Source of the DNA: Mesorhizobium erdmanii USDA 3471 | Lineage (GTDB): Bacteria; Pseudomonadota; Alphaproteobacteria; Rhizobiales; Rhizobiaceae | DNA: 64,000 nucleotides | Assembly (NCBI RefSeq): GCF_000472705.1 | Contig: NZ_AXAE01000020.1 | Span: 98,134-162,133 of the forward strand | Reading direction: 5' to 3' | In this document: piece after piece, positions 36,263-43,886 of the stretch | Position numbering within the stretch: position 1 is the stretch's first letter | Layout: every line of letters starts with the position of its first letter | The notes under the pieces: generated by a model | Told to the model about the DNA's origin: nothing | What the model saw: only the letters and a program-made list of their open reading frames with translations | The model's database searches: none | Position numbers and translations under genes: made by a program

Positions 36263-36466
36263 ATGAAGGATATGACGAAAGATATTTTGGCTGGCGCCGC
36301 GGGCAGGCGCCGGAACGGTGTCGGCGACCCCCTCGGGCCGAACTCCGAAATCGGGCGCAAACTCAAGCAATATTATGACGAGCTGGTCTCCGACGATGTG
36401 CCGGATCGCTTTGCCCAGTTGCTCAGCCAACTGGAACAGACCGAACCCGCACAGAAGAAGGACTGA
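36263..36466 (+). CDS. nepR: Anti-sigma factor NepR
   Basis: A 67-aa protein that binds EcfG and blocks it from core polymerase, and is itself captured by phosphorylated PhyR. The conserved core is the two-helix segment LGPNSEIGRKLKQYYDELV and VPDRFAQLLSQLEQ (about 24-58), with variable ends. The start at 36263 is used; ATG at 36272 is possible. Neither has a strong ribosome site. It ends 3 bp before ecfG, so the two are coupled. Confidence 0.95.
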   Translation: MKDMTKDILAGAAGRRRNGVGDPLGPNSEIGRKLKQYYDELVSDDVPDRFAQLLSQLEQTEPAQKKD

Positions 36467-36469
36467 GGC

Positions 36470-37021
36470 ATGGCAGCGGTCTCCCAAGGCTTCAAGGCCG
36501 ATCTGCTTGGGGCAATCCCGAGCTTGCGGGCCTTCGCCGTGTCGCTGACGCAGAATGCCGACAAGGCTGACGACCTCGTTCAGGAAACGCTGGTCAAGGC
36601 CTGGGACAAGCATGAGAGCTTTCAGCCCGGCACCAACCTCAAGGCATGGCTTTTCACCATCCTGCGCAATGAATTCTATTCGCAGATGCGCAAACGCGGC
36701 CGCGAGGTGCAGGACAGTGACGGCATCATGACGGCCAGGCTTGCGGTGCATCCGGCGCAGCACGGCCAGCTCGATCTCAAGGATTTTCGAGGCGCTCTGG
36801 AGCAATTGCCGGAGGACCAGCGTGAGGCCATCATCCTCATTGGTGCTTCGGGCTTTTCCTACGAGGAGGCCGCCGAAATCTGCGGTTGCGCGGTCGGAAC
36901 GATCAAGAGCCGCGTCAGCAGGGCGCGCACGCGCCTGCAGGAAATCCTGAAAATCTCCGGCGAAGACGAATATGGGCCCGACGCGATTTCGGCTCAGGTC
37001 ACCGGGACGGCGGCGCATTGA
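36470..37021 (+). CDS. ecfG: ECF sigma factor EcfG (sigma-E-like)
   Basis: A 183-aa ECF15-type sigma factor for the alphaproteobacterial general stress response. Region 2 (about 15-80, QNADKADDLVQETLVKAW and LFTILRNEFYSQMRKRGRE) binds the -10 CGTT, and region 4 (about 105-160, LPEDQREAIILIGASGFSYEEAAEICGCAVGTIKSRVSRAR) binds the -35 GGAAC. Regions 2 and 4 are joined by the usual short linker with no extra domain. Cotranscribed with nepR from an EcfG promoter. A mosaic repeat whose first hairpin may terminate the transcript starts 46 bp after the stop. Confidence 0.96.
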   Translation: MAAVSQGFKADLLGAIPSLRAFAVSLTQNADKADDLVQETLVKAWDKHESFQPGTNLKAWLFTILRNEFYSQMRKRGREVQDSDGIMTARLAVHPAQHGQLDLKDFRGALEQLPEDQREAIILIGASGFSYEEAAEICGCAVGTIKSRVSRARTRLQEILKISGEDEYGPDAISAQVTGTAAH

Positions 37022-37067
37022 CACGCGGCGCCGGGCGACAGAACCCCGGTACGACCTAATCGGGCCT

Positions 37068-37172
37068 TAGAGCGGTTCAGCGTTTGATGGATCGCCGAAC
37101 CGCTCTAACTCTTTGTTTTTCCGCAATTCCGGACGGGAAAACCGTTACACACTTTTCCTGGAATTGCTCTAG
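37068..37172. repeat. Mosaic intergenic repeat, copy B
   Basis: Inverted repeat AGAGCGGTTC/GAACCGCTCT, then ACTCTTTGTTTTT and a tail with CACACTTTTCCTGGAATTGC. It closely matches copy A at 24609. Its last bases supply the stop codon of the neighbouring minus-strand receiver gene. Confidence 0.82.
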
Positions 37173-37612
37173 AAGCCGCGCCCATAGGCCTGTGCCACGG
37201 CTTCGACGAGGTCGTCGCCCGAATAGGGTTTCGTGACAAGTCTCACTCCCGGGAAGGATGTCCTGATCTCCTCCGCATCCGAATAGCCGGAAGCGAACAC
37301 GAAAGGGACACCCGTCTCACGCAAACCGGCTGCAAATTCGAGCGTCGAAGTGCCGCCCAGCATCAGGTCGACGATAGCGGCGTCGAATTGCGTGGCGACC
37401 TTTCGGCCATCGATCTCGGCCAGATCACGGGCAATCGTTACCTCGCCGGCTCCGTGGTCACGGCAGAGCTGTTCCACATCCATGGCGATGAGGAATTCGT
37501 CCTCCAGGACAAGAATTCGCAATCCGTCAAGCAAATGGGGCACGGGCAGTCGCTCCTTGAAACGCCGGGAGTCATGATCGCTATTGCGGGCGTTGTCATT
37601 TAAAAAAGACAT
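37169..37612 (-). CDS. Single-domain response regulator
   Basis: A 147-aa receiver-only protein. A 28-residue basic N-terminal tail precedes a receiver (LRILVLEDEFLIAMDVEQL, phospho-acceptor Asp in AAIVDLMLGG, VFASGYSD, and Lys in VTKPYSGDDL). The FASGYSD segment is typical of receivers paired with HWE kinases. No output domain. It may be a phosphate sink or shuttle for the kinases here, or modulate PhyR. No EcfG promoter seen; its ATG lies back-to-back with the Crp/Fnr gene. The stop codon comes from the edge of repeat copy B, so the C-terminus may have been trimmed by the insertion. Confidence 0.85.
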   Translation of the reverse strand: MSFLNDNARNSDHDSRRFKERLPVPHLLDGLRILVLEDEFLIAMDVEQLCRDHGAGEVTIARDLAEIDGRKVATQFDAAIVDLMLGGTSTLEFAAGLRETGVPFVFASGYSDAEEIRTSFPGVRLVTKPYSGDDLVEAVAQAYGRGF

Positions 37613-37624
37613 GCCCTCGACCTG

Positions 37625-37649
37625 GGAACTCCGATCCCGGCAAAACGTT
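37625..37649 (+). promoter_or_regulatory. EcfG-type promoter of the Crp/Fnr-family gene
   Basis: GGAAC, 16 bp, CGTT, exact match, ending 42 bp before the ATG at 37692. Confidence 0.82.
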
Positions 37650-37691
37650 TAAGGGTACCTGCTGACCGGCAGGTTCGAAGAGGGGTCGAAA

Positions 37692-38453
37692 ATGCCAGGC
37701 CAAAATGGGCGCGCTTTTGCCAGGCGCCAGTATCCTTGCGAGAATTGCCCGTTGCGGCCTTTGCCGGTGTTCCGGGAATTCGAGAAACAGGAACTGGCCT
37801 TTATCTCCAACTTCAAGAAGGGCGAACTTGCGGTCGACAAGGGCGCCACGGTGCTGGTCGAGGGCAGCCACAGCGCCCATCTCTACACCGTGCTGTCAGG
37901 CTGGGCATTCCGCTACAAGCTGTTGCCGGACGGCCGCAGGCAAATCCTCAACTACCTCATGCCTGGCGATCTCATCGGCTTGCAAGGCAGCGTCATGGGG
38001 GAAATGCAGCATTCCGTCGAGGCGCTGTCGCCGATGCTGCTGTGCGTCTTCGAGCGCGACAATCTGCATGAACTCTATCGCAACCACCCGGGCCTGGGCT
38101 ACGACATCACCTGGATCGCATCGCGTGAAGAACGCATGCTGGACGAGAACCTGCTCAGCGTTGGCCGCCGCAGCGCCATCGAGCGTGCCGCGTATCTGAT
38201 TGCTTTCATAGCCAGCCGAGCCAAGGTTGTCGGGCTGAACGGCAAGCAATCCATTCAGATTCCGATCACGCAGCAGCACGTCGCCGACACGCTTGGCCTG
38301 TCGCTGGTTCACACCAACAAGACGATCCGCAAACTGATCGACCGCAAGCTGATTGTCTGGCGCGACGGCGGCTGCGAGGTCATCGACAACGAAGGGCTCA
38401 AGTTGCTCGCCGGCTGGGAAGGGTTGGGCGAGGGGCGTCGTCCGCTGATTTGA
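37692..38453 (+). CDS. Crp/Fnr-family transcription regulator, EcfG-controlled
   Basis: A 253-aa regulator. Residues 16 and 19 are cysteines in YPCENCPLRPL, but the further Cys needed for an Fnr iron-sulfur cluster is not evident, so oxygen sensing is doubtful. A cyclic-nucleotide-type beta-roll spans about 25-145 (KGATVLVEGSHSAHLYTVLSGWAFRYKLLPDGRRQILNYLMPGDLIG) and a winged helix-turn-helix spans about 175-235 (ITQQHVADTLGLSLVHTNKTIRKL). AGAGGGGTCGAAA precedes the ATG. The EcfG promoter makes it a second-tier regulator of the stress response. The effector is unknown. Confidence 0.88.
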   Translation: MPGQNGRAFARRQYPCENCPLRPLPVFREFEKQELAFISNFKKGELAVDKGATVLVEGSHSAHLYTVLSGWAFRYKLLPDGRRQILNYLMPGDLIGLQGSVMGEMQHSVEALSPMLLCVFERDNLHELYRNHPGLGYDITWIASREERMLDENLLSVGRRSAIERAAYLIAFIASRAKVVGLNGKQSIQIPITQQHVADTLGLSLVHTNKTIRKLIDRKLIVWRDGGCEVIDNEGLKLLAGWEGLGEGRRPLI

Positions 38454-38523
38454 GACGGTGCTATCGCCATGGTTTGGCGATTGGTGCGCGCGCGCAAGTT
38501 TTCGGCTAGTTTGTCCCGATGCC

Positions 38524-38548
38524 GGAACCTTGAGACGCAAGCCGCGTT
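38524..38548 (+). promoter_or_regulatory. EcfG-type promoter of the DUF883-holin-like pair
   Basis: GGAAC, 16 bp, CGTT, exact match, ending 30 bp before the ATG at 38579. Confidence 0.83.
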
Positions 38549-38578
38549 TGAAATCGAGCAATCACAAGGAGTTAATCA

Positions 38579-38905
38579 ATGGCAACCGCCGCAGGAAAGA
38601 CCGCCAACGAAGCACGGGCGAATTCGGACCTCGAAGCCGACATCCGACAGCTGAAGGCCGACATCGACAAGCTCACCAAGCAGTTGGCCAAGACCGGCGA
38701 GCATGGCTATGGCACTGCCCGCCGCGCGGCCACCGAGGGCGTCGAGCAATTGCGTGCCCAGGGCGAGGCCGCCTTCGACAGCCTGCGCGGCAGCGCCAAG
38801 GACATCGAGGCGCAGTTGCTGGCAAATGTCCGCGAAAAGCCGGTGACGTCGCTGGCGATCGCCGCCGGCGTCGGTTTTCTGTTCGCGCTGATCGCGCGTC
38901 GTTAA
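38579..38905 (+). CDS. DUF883 (ElaB/YqjD-type) membrane-anchored protein
   Basis: A 108-aa protein with an alpha-helical, coiled-coil-prone body (about 12-80) and a C-terminal transmembrane helix (REKPVTSLAIAAGVGFLFALIARR), the pattern of ElaB/YqjD proteins that tether ribosomes or other partners to the membrane in stationary phase. An AAGGAG site precedes the ATG. Behind an EcfG promoter and 11 bp before the holin-like gene, matching the yqjD-yqjE pairing of enterobacteria. Confidence 0.85.
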   Translation: MATAAGKTANEARANSDLEADIRQLKADIDKLTKQLAKTGEHGYGTARRAATEGVEQLRAQGEAAFDSLRGSAKDIEAQLLANVREKPVTSLAIAAGVGFLFALIARR

Positions 38906-38916
38906 TTCCGCCTGAG

Positions 38917-39375
38917 ATGGGTCTGCTGGCATCCCTGCTGTCGGGTTTCGCTTCGGGTGAAACATTGGCTGCCGTTCGTCGCGCACGTACGGCGGCCATC
39001 GTCTATGCGCTTGCCGCGCTGGCTGCGTTCTGTGGCCTCGGCTTTCTTGTCGGGGCCGCTTACATCTGGGCGTCGGCCCGCTATGGTTCGCTGGCGGCGG
39101 CGCTAGGCTTCGGTGTCGGCTTCCTGGTGATTGCCGGCCTCGTTCTTGTGATCCATCGCTTGATGTCCGGAGCCCGAGCGCGGCGCGAGGCAAAGCGGCG
39201 CAACGCCGACATGAAGGCGCTCGGTATCACCGCGGCACTCGCCGTGCTGCCGGCATTGCTCAAGGGAAAGGGCGGTCTCGGTGTCATTCTGGGCCCCGCC
39301 ATGGCGCTCGCCGCCTACGCCATCTACCGTGAGAATGTGAAACCCGACGATCCTGATGCCGGAGGGCAGGAATAG
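38917..39375 (+). CDS. Holin-like membrane protein (YqjE/DUF1469-type)
   Basis: A 152-aa membrane protein with two close hydrophobic helices (about 25-80) separated by a short turn, then a basic segment (RARREAKRRNADMK) and a third hydrophobic stretch. Such proteins are often labelled phage holin superfamily, but there is no phage context here; pairing with DUF883 indicates a YqjE-type stress envelope protein. ATG at 38917; an in-frame upstream start at 38458 would overlap the DUF883 gene and is rejected. Confidence 0.75.
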   Translation: MGLLASLLSGFASGETLAAVRRARTAAIVYALAALAAFCGLGFLVGAAYIWASARYGSLAAALGFGVGFLVIAGLVLVIHRLMSGARARREAKRRNADMKALGITAALAVLPALLKGKGGLGVILGPAMALAAYAIYRENVKPDDPDAGGQE

Positions 39376-39400
39376 GGCTGCTATTCGGGATTCCGGTCCG

Positions 39401-40933
39401 TCACCTGGACAGGTCTTCCAGCGGCATCGAGATTTCGGCAAAGACACCTTCCGGCCGGAATTCATGGGTCACTTCGCTTGAAATGACCTTGGCCAGGCTG
39501 CGACGGATGAGGATGGAACCGAAGCCGTGGCGTTCGGGCGGGGCGACTGCCGGCCCGCCGCTTTCGCGCCAGGTCAACACCAGGCGCCGGGCGCCCTTCC
39601 TGCCTTGTGTCTTCCAGTCGAGATCAACCTTGCCCAATGCAATCGACAGCGACCCATATTGCAGCGCGTTGCTCGCCAGTTCGTGCAGGATGAGCCCGAG
39701 GCCGACGGCCTGATCGGGCGACAGCAGCAGGTCCGTGCCGGAGATGGTGATGCGCGGCCGGTCGGCGGTGTCAAAAGGCCTGATCTCGATCTGGACGAGC
39801 TCGCGGATGCCGATGCCGCGCCACTCGCGGTCGGACAGGAGATTGTGGGCGATGCCGAGCGCCTGAAGCCGGGCGCCGAAGGCCTCCAGGAATTCGCTCG
39901 GCTGGCGGGCGTGACGCACGGTCTGCGTCGCCAGCGCCTGGACGGTCGCCAGCGTGTTCTTGACGCGGTGGTTGAGTTCGCGCAGCAGAAGCCGTTGCCG
40001 CTCGTCGCCGAGCTTGCGTTCGGAGATGTCGTAGTTGACGCCGAAGATCAGCGTCGGCTTGCCGTCGCCGTCGCGCTCGATGACGCGGCCGCGTGTGGCC
40101 ACCCAGCGCGGCGGATGAAAGCCTTTCACCCGGTATTCGCCAAAATAGTCGTCGCTGCCGGTCAAGGCGTCACGGAAGCGGGTTTCGGTCTGGTAGACGT
40201 CGCGTGGATCGATGGCCGACAGGATATCGCGCGCCCGCAGCAGGTTCGAGCGCGGCAGGTTGAACAGTTCCGACAGCCGAACATCGCATTCGATGATGTC
40301 GGTGCGGACATCCCATGCCCAGCTGGCGAGCGAGGCCGCGTCGAGCGCGATGGCGCGCCGCTTTTCCTCGCGCACAAGGGCGGCCTCGGCGATGGCGCCG
40401 CTGCGGGTCGCGTCCTTCAACGTGAACAGGCTGGCGGCGAGGCCGGCGAGCATCTTCAATTGATCAAGCTTGGCCTGCGACGGAAAAGCATGCGGTTTGC
40501 GGTCGAGCACGCACAGTGTGCCGATCCTGGCACCCGCCACCAGCATCGGCGCGCCGGCATAGAAGCGCACATGATGCTTGCCGGTGACCAGCGGGTTGGC
40601 TTTGAAGCGAGGGTCGGTCGTCGCGTCCGTCACCACCATGGGATCGTCGCCGGCGGCAATGGCGTGGGCGCAGAACGAGATGTCGGTCGCGGTCTCGCTC
40701 TCGTCGAGACCAAAGCAGGACTTGAACCATTGCCGATCGACGTCGACGAGCGTGACCAGCGCGATCGGCGCCTGCATGACGGCCGCGGCAAGGCCGCCGA
40801 TGCGGTCGAAATCCGGATCTGCCGCCGTATCCAGCATCTCCAGCCCGTGCAGCACGGCCAGCCGGTCTTCGGCACCGACCGCAAGCGCCACCCCGGCTGG
40901 AAGGCTCGTTCCAATGTCCGCCTTGCTATTCAC
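39401..40933 (-). CDS. GAF-PAS HWE-family histidine kinase
   Basis: A soluble kinase of about 510 aa. A GAF domain (about 20-170, LDTAADPDFDRIGGLAAAVM through LCVLDRKPHAF) is followed by a PAS domain (about 185-300, ending FGVNYDISERK), an HWE dimerisation helix with His at about 322 in ELNHRVKNTLATVQALATQT, and an HATPase domain with LHELASNALQYGSLS and WRESGG. The GTG at 40933 is chosen for the GGGGACTGG site upstream; ATG at 40981 gives 16 more residues. No EcfG promoter seen. A candidate input to PhyR by proximity. Confidence 0.85.
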   Translation of the reverse strand: MNSKADIGTSLPAGVALAVGAEDRLAVLHGLEMLDTAADPDFDRIGGLAAAVMQAPIALVTLVDVDRQWFKSCFGLDESETATDISFCAHAIAAGDDPMVVTDATTDPRFKANPLVTGKHHVRFYAGAPMLVAGARIGTLCVLDRKPHAFPSQAKLDQLKMLAGLAASLFTLKDATRSGAIAEAALVREEKRRAIALDAASLASWAWDVRTDIIECDVRLSELFNLPRSNLLRARDILSAIDPRDVYQTETRFRDALTGSDDYFGEYRVKGFHPPRWVATRGRVIERDGDGKPTLIFGVNYDISERKLGDERQRLLLRELNHRVKNTLATVQALATQTVRHARQPSEFLEAFGARLQALGIAHNLLSDREWRGIGIRELVQIEIRPFDTADRPRITISGTDLLLSPDQAVGLGLILHELASNALQYGSLSIALGKVDLDWKTQGRKGARRLVLTWRESGGPAVAPPERHGFGSILIRRSLAKVISSEVTHEFRPEGVFAEISMPLEDLSR

Positions 40934-41005
40934 CCCAGTCCCCAAATGCCATTGCCGACCCTCGCGGTCTTGCCGATCCACCAGACCACGACAAGCTGGT
41001 ATCCT

Positions 41006-41030
41006 GGAACCATCCTAGCGAGGAACCGTT
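41006..41030 (+). promoter_or_regulatory. EcfG-type promoter of the 57-aa membrane protein
   Basis: GGAAC, 16 bp, CGTT, exact match, ending 57 bp before the ATG at 41088. Confidence 0.78.
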
Positions 41031-41087
41031 ACCCGACCGTGATTTGCCGAGCGCGCCAAGCAGCGCATGACGAAACAAGGACCGGCC

Positions 41088-41261
41088 ATGACCAAGATCA
41101 TTCCCGAGAACAAAGCTCGGCAGGGGCGATGGGGCTGGCATGGCTTGCGCATCCTCATCGCCGCGCTGCTTCTTGCCTTCGCGGCTTGGGGCATCGCCGA
41201 GATTTACGGCGAGGCGACCAAGACGCCGGCGACCGAGCAGGGAAGTGCGCCGAGCGGTTAG
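41088..41261 (+). CDS. Small single-pass membrane protein, EcfG-controlled
   Basis: A 57-aa protein with a basic N-terminus (KIIPENKARQGRW), one transmembrane helix (about 21-40, ILIAALLLAFAAWGIAEIY) and a short polar tail. ATG at 41088 follows AAGGACCGGCC; an upstream in-frame ATG at 41067 has no site. No family recognised. The exact EcfG promoter upstream supports its being real and stress-induced. Confidence 0.7.
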   Translation: MTKIIPENKARQGRWGWHGLRILIAALLLAFAAWGIAEIYGEATKTPATEQGSAPSG

Positions 41262-41284
41262 ATTTTCAGCCATCATGGTTGGCA

Positions 41285-42205
41285 TCAGGCAGCCTTTGCC
41301 GCAGCGATGCTGGCCGGCACCAGGACATTCAGCGCGCCGGGCCTGATTTCGATCGTCGTCTCACGCTCGAGCCTGACCAGTTCGCCATCCATGACGGCGC
41401 GGAACTTTCTGCTGCCGGAATGGATTTTCAGGACAGTGCGGTCGGATTGATGGATTTCGACATGCTCGTTGTCGCGCCATTTGCCGCGCGCGATGTTGAA
41501 GAGGAATTTGACCAGTTCGGCACGCTGCTGCGCCACCGTGACATAGATGCCGAGCACGCCGCCCGCAGGGTTGTCCGCATAGGGCAAGTGGCCTTCACCG
41601 AACAGGTTGTTGGTGACACCGATTCCGGTGATGCGGGCGGTCATCTCGGCCTCGCCGATGCCGAGCGTGACATTCATGGCCGGCGGGTTGTTGATCGTAG
41701 TCCACGCCGCCTGGGCCGAGGCGCGGATCTTTCCCAGGCGCGAACCGAATTCCATGCCTTGGCGCAACTGCACCATTTTGGCGTGCATTCCGATCGAGAA
41801 CTGGTGGACAAAGGGCTGGCCGTTGGCGGTAGCCATATCAACGGCGATGATCTCGCCGTCGGCGAAGGATACCAGCGCGGCATCGAGGGACTGCGGAATG
41901 CCGAGACCACGGGCGAACAGGTTCATGGTCCCGGCCGGCAATATGGCAAGGGCCTTTTTCTTGCCCATCAGCCTGGCGGCCGCAGCCGAAATGGTCCCGT
42001 CACCGCCCCCGGCCAGAACCACGTCCACAGTGCGGCGCGAGGCAGCGCTGTCCAGGCTTTCCTCGACGTCTTTGCCTGCAACAACATCGATGCTGAGAGA
42101 ATGCCCCGCGGCCTCCAGCGTCTGACGCATCCTGTCGGAAAAAGTATCGAGGTCGGTGGTGCGCAAGGTGCCGCCATCCCGGTTCAGCACCGCTGCAAAT
42201 TTCAT
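41285..42205 (-). CDS. YegS/DAGK-family lipid kinase
   Basis: A 306-aa protein with a diacylglycerol-kinase catalytic domain. The nucleotide loop GGGDGTISAAAARL is near 65-80 and is followed by LPAGTMNLFARGL, the second hallmark. Members phosphorylate diacylglycerol, sphingosine-like lipids or phosphatidylglycerol on the inner membrane face. ATG at 42205 has a GGAGCGGGGC site. An in-frame ATG at 42295 lies upstream of the EcfG promoter -35 at 42287 and would be absent from that mRNA. Divergent from the PRC-barrel gene. Confidence 0.87.
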   Translation of the reverse strand: MKFAAVLNRDGGTLRTTDLDTFSDRMRQTLEAAGHSLSIDVVAGKDVEESLDSAASRRTVDVVLAGGGDGTISAAAARLMGKKKALAILPAGTMNLFARGLGIPQSLDAALVSFADGEIIAVDMATANGQPFVHQFSIGMHAKMVQLRQGMEFGSRLGKIRASAQAAWTTINNPPAMNVTLGIGEAEMTARITGIGVTNNLFGEGHLPYADNPAGGVLGIYVTVAQQRAELVKFLFNIARGKWRDNEHVEIHQSDRTVLKIHSGSRKFRAVMDGELVRLERETTIEIRPGALNVLVPASIAAAKAA

Positions 42206-42262
42206 GCCCCGCTCCGTCCTGTCAGCCAAAACCCGGCCGGGTTGCATCCAGCCTCCGGCTGA

Positions 42263-42287
42263 AACGTGGCGACGCGCGAAAGGTTCC
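42263..42287 (-). promoter_or_regulatory. EcfG-type promoter of the lipid kinase gene
   Basis: On the minus strand GGAAC, 16 bp, CGTT, exact match, 57 bp before the ATG at 42205. Confidence 0.82.
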
Positions 42288-42354
42288 ATGGGCACGCGGG
42301 TAAGTCGGTGCCCCTCCCATCCTGCGGTTGCATGTTTCCGCGACTATTTTGGTC

Positions 42355-42379
42355 GGAACAACGGCATGGTCACGACGTT
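42355..42379 (+). promoter_or_regulatory. EcfG-type promoter of the PRC-barrel gene
   Basis: GGAAC, 16 bp, CGTT, exact match, 89 bp before the ATG at 42469. Confidence 0.82.
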
Positions 42380-42468
42380 GTGAACCTGTAGCGCACGCCG
42401 CATCCGGCCTCCTCAGCGGAGGTTCAGTGAGGGCGCGGCGTGCATGAAATCACACAGAGGAGACCACT

Positions 42469-43785
42469 ATGATCCGCACCCTTTTTGCCACCACCGCCCT
42501 CGCGACGCTGATCGCGACAGGTGCCTTTGCGCAGAGCGCGACGACCCCCGCGCCTGCCGCCGCACCGTCCGCCCAGGAGCCCGCCGCGACCGCACCGGTG
42601 CCGCGCGCCGACGGCAGCATCGTCACCAACATCATCGGCGAATCCGTCTATAACGGCACCGGGGACAATGCCGAGAACATCGGCAAGGTCAGCGACATCG
42701 TCTTCGACAAGGACGGCATGGCGAAATCCGTCGTCATCGGCGTCGGTGGTTTTCTGGGCGTCGGAACAAAGAATGTCGCTTTCGACTATGACAAGCTGCA
42801 GTGGGCCGAGAAGAACGGCGACCGCTGGTTGGTGGCCGAAACGACTAAGGACGAACTGACCGCGCAGCCTGAGTTTGACAGCAAGGCCTATGGGCCGGCG
42901 CCGGCCCCCACTTCGACCGACGCAGCGGCCCCGACGGCGCCCGCGGCGACTGATACTGCACAGAAGCCCGTCGACCTGAATACTGCGCAGGCCGAGCCGG
43001 TGAAGCACGCCGACGGCAATCTCGCCACCAACATCATCGGCGAAAACGTCTATAATGGCACCGCCGATGATGCGCAGAAGATCGGCGACGTCAACGACAT
43101 CGTGCTGACCAAGGAGGGCAAGGCCGAATCGCTGGTCATCGGCGTTGGTGGGTTCCTCGGTATGGGCGAAAAGAACGTGACCTACGATTTCAGCAAGGCC
43201 AAGTGGGCCGAGAAGAACGGTGACCGCTGGCTGGTGGCGGAAACGACCAAGGAAGAGCTGCAGGCGCAGCCGGACTTCAACCGCAAGGCCTATGATCCGG
43301 TGCCGGCGACAACGGCATCCAACGAGCCGGCCGCAACCGCGCCGGCCGCTAACACCGCTCCTGCCGCCGCCCCGGCCGACAAGACAGCCGAGGCGCCAGC
43401 GACTGATGCCACGGCCCCCGATCAGACCCAGACGGCTGCCATCGACAAGTCGACGCTGACCGCGATGCCTGTCGGCGAGATCAGGGCCGATGACCTCAAG
43501 GGCACCAATGTCTACGGTGCCAATGATGCCAAGGTCGGCGAGATTGGCGACGTCGTGCTGACGCCGGACAAAAAGACCGACGCGGTGATCATCAATGTCG
43601 GCGGCTTCCTTGGCATCGGCTCGAAGGAAGTGGCGGTCGGCATGGATAATTTGAAATTCATGACCGACAAGGACGGCAACAAGTATCTCTACACCACCTT
43701 CACCAAGGAACAGCTCGAGGCCCAGCCCGCTTATGACAAGGGCAGCTACGCCGAGAAGCGTGACCAGCAGCGGATGATCTTGAGG

Positions 43786-43788
<3 letters not shown>
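42469..43788 (+). CDS. Exported protein with three PRC-barrel domains
   Basis: A 439-aa protein. Signal peptide about 1-22 ([21 protein letters not shown]). Three PRC-barrel modules at about 50-140, 185-275 and 330-425 are joined by Ala/Pro/Thr-rich linkers. Modules 1 and 2 are almost direct copies (both contain [15 protein letters not shown], [16 protein letters not shown] and [16 protein letters not shown] segments); module 3 has diverged. Soil alphaproteobacteria often make such proteins under stress. GAGGAGACCACT precedes the ATG. Its stop codon lies within the first unit of a 7-bp tandem repeat. Confidence 0.88.
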
Positions 43789-43882
<94 letters not shown>

Positions 43883-43886
43883 AGCC

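Noticed and set aside
37692..38453. Oxygen-sensing Fnr
   Set aside because: Only two N-terminal cysteines are spaced for a cluster and no further partner cysteines are evident, so a 4Fe-4S Fnr is not supported.
38917..39375. Prophage holin
   Set aside because: No endolysin or other phage gene nearby. Pairing with DUF883 and an EcfG promoter fit a YqjE-type cellular protein.
39527..42262. A 911-codon open frame on the plus strand
   Set aside because: It is the antisense of the HWE kinase and lipid kinase genes. It is Arg/Gly/Ala-rich with no domain, and runs across an EcfG promoter.
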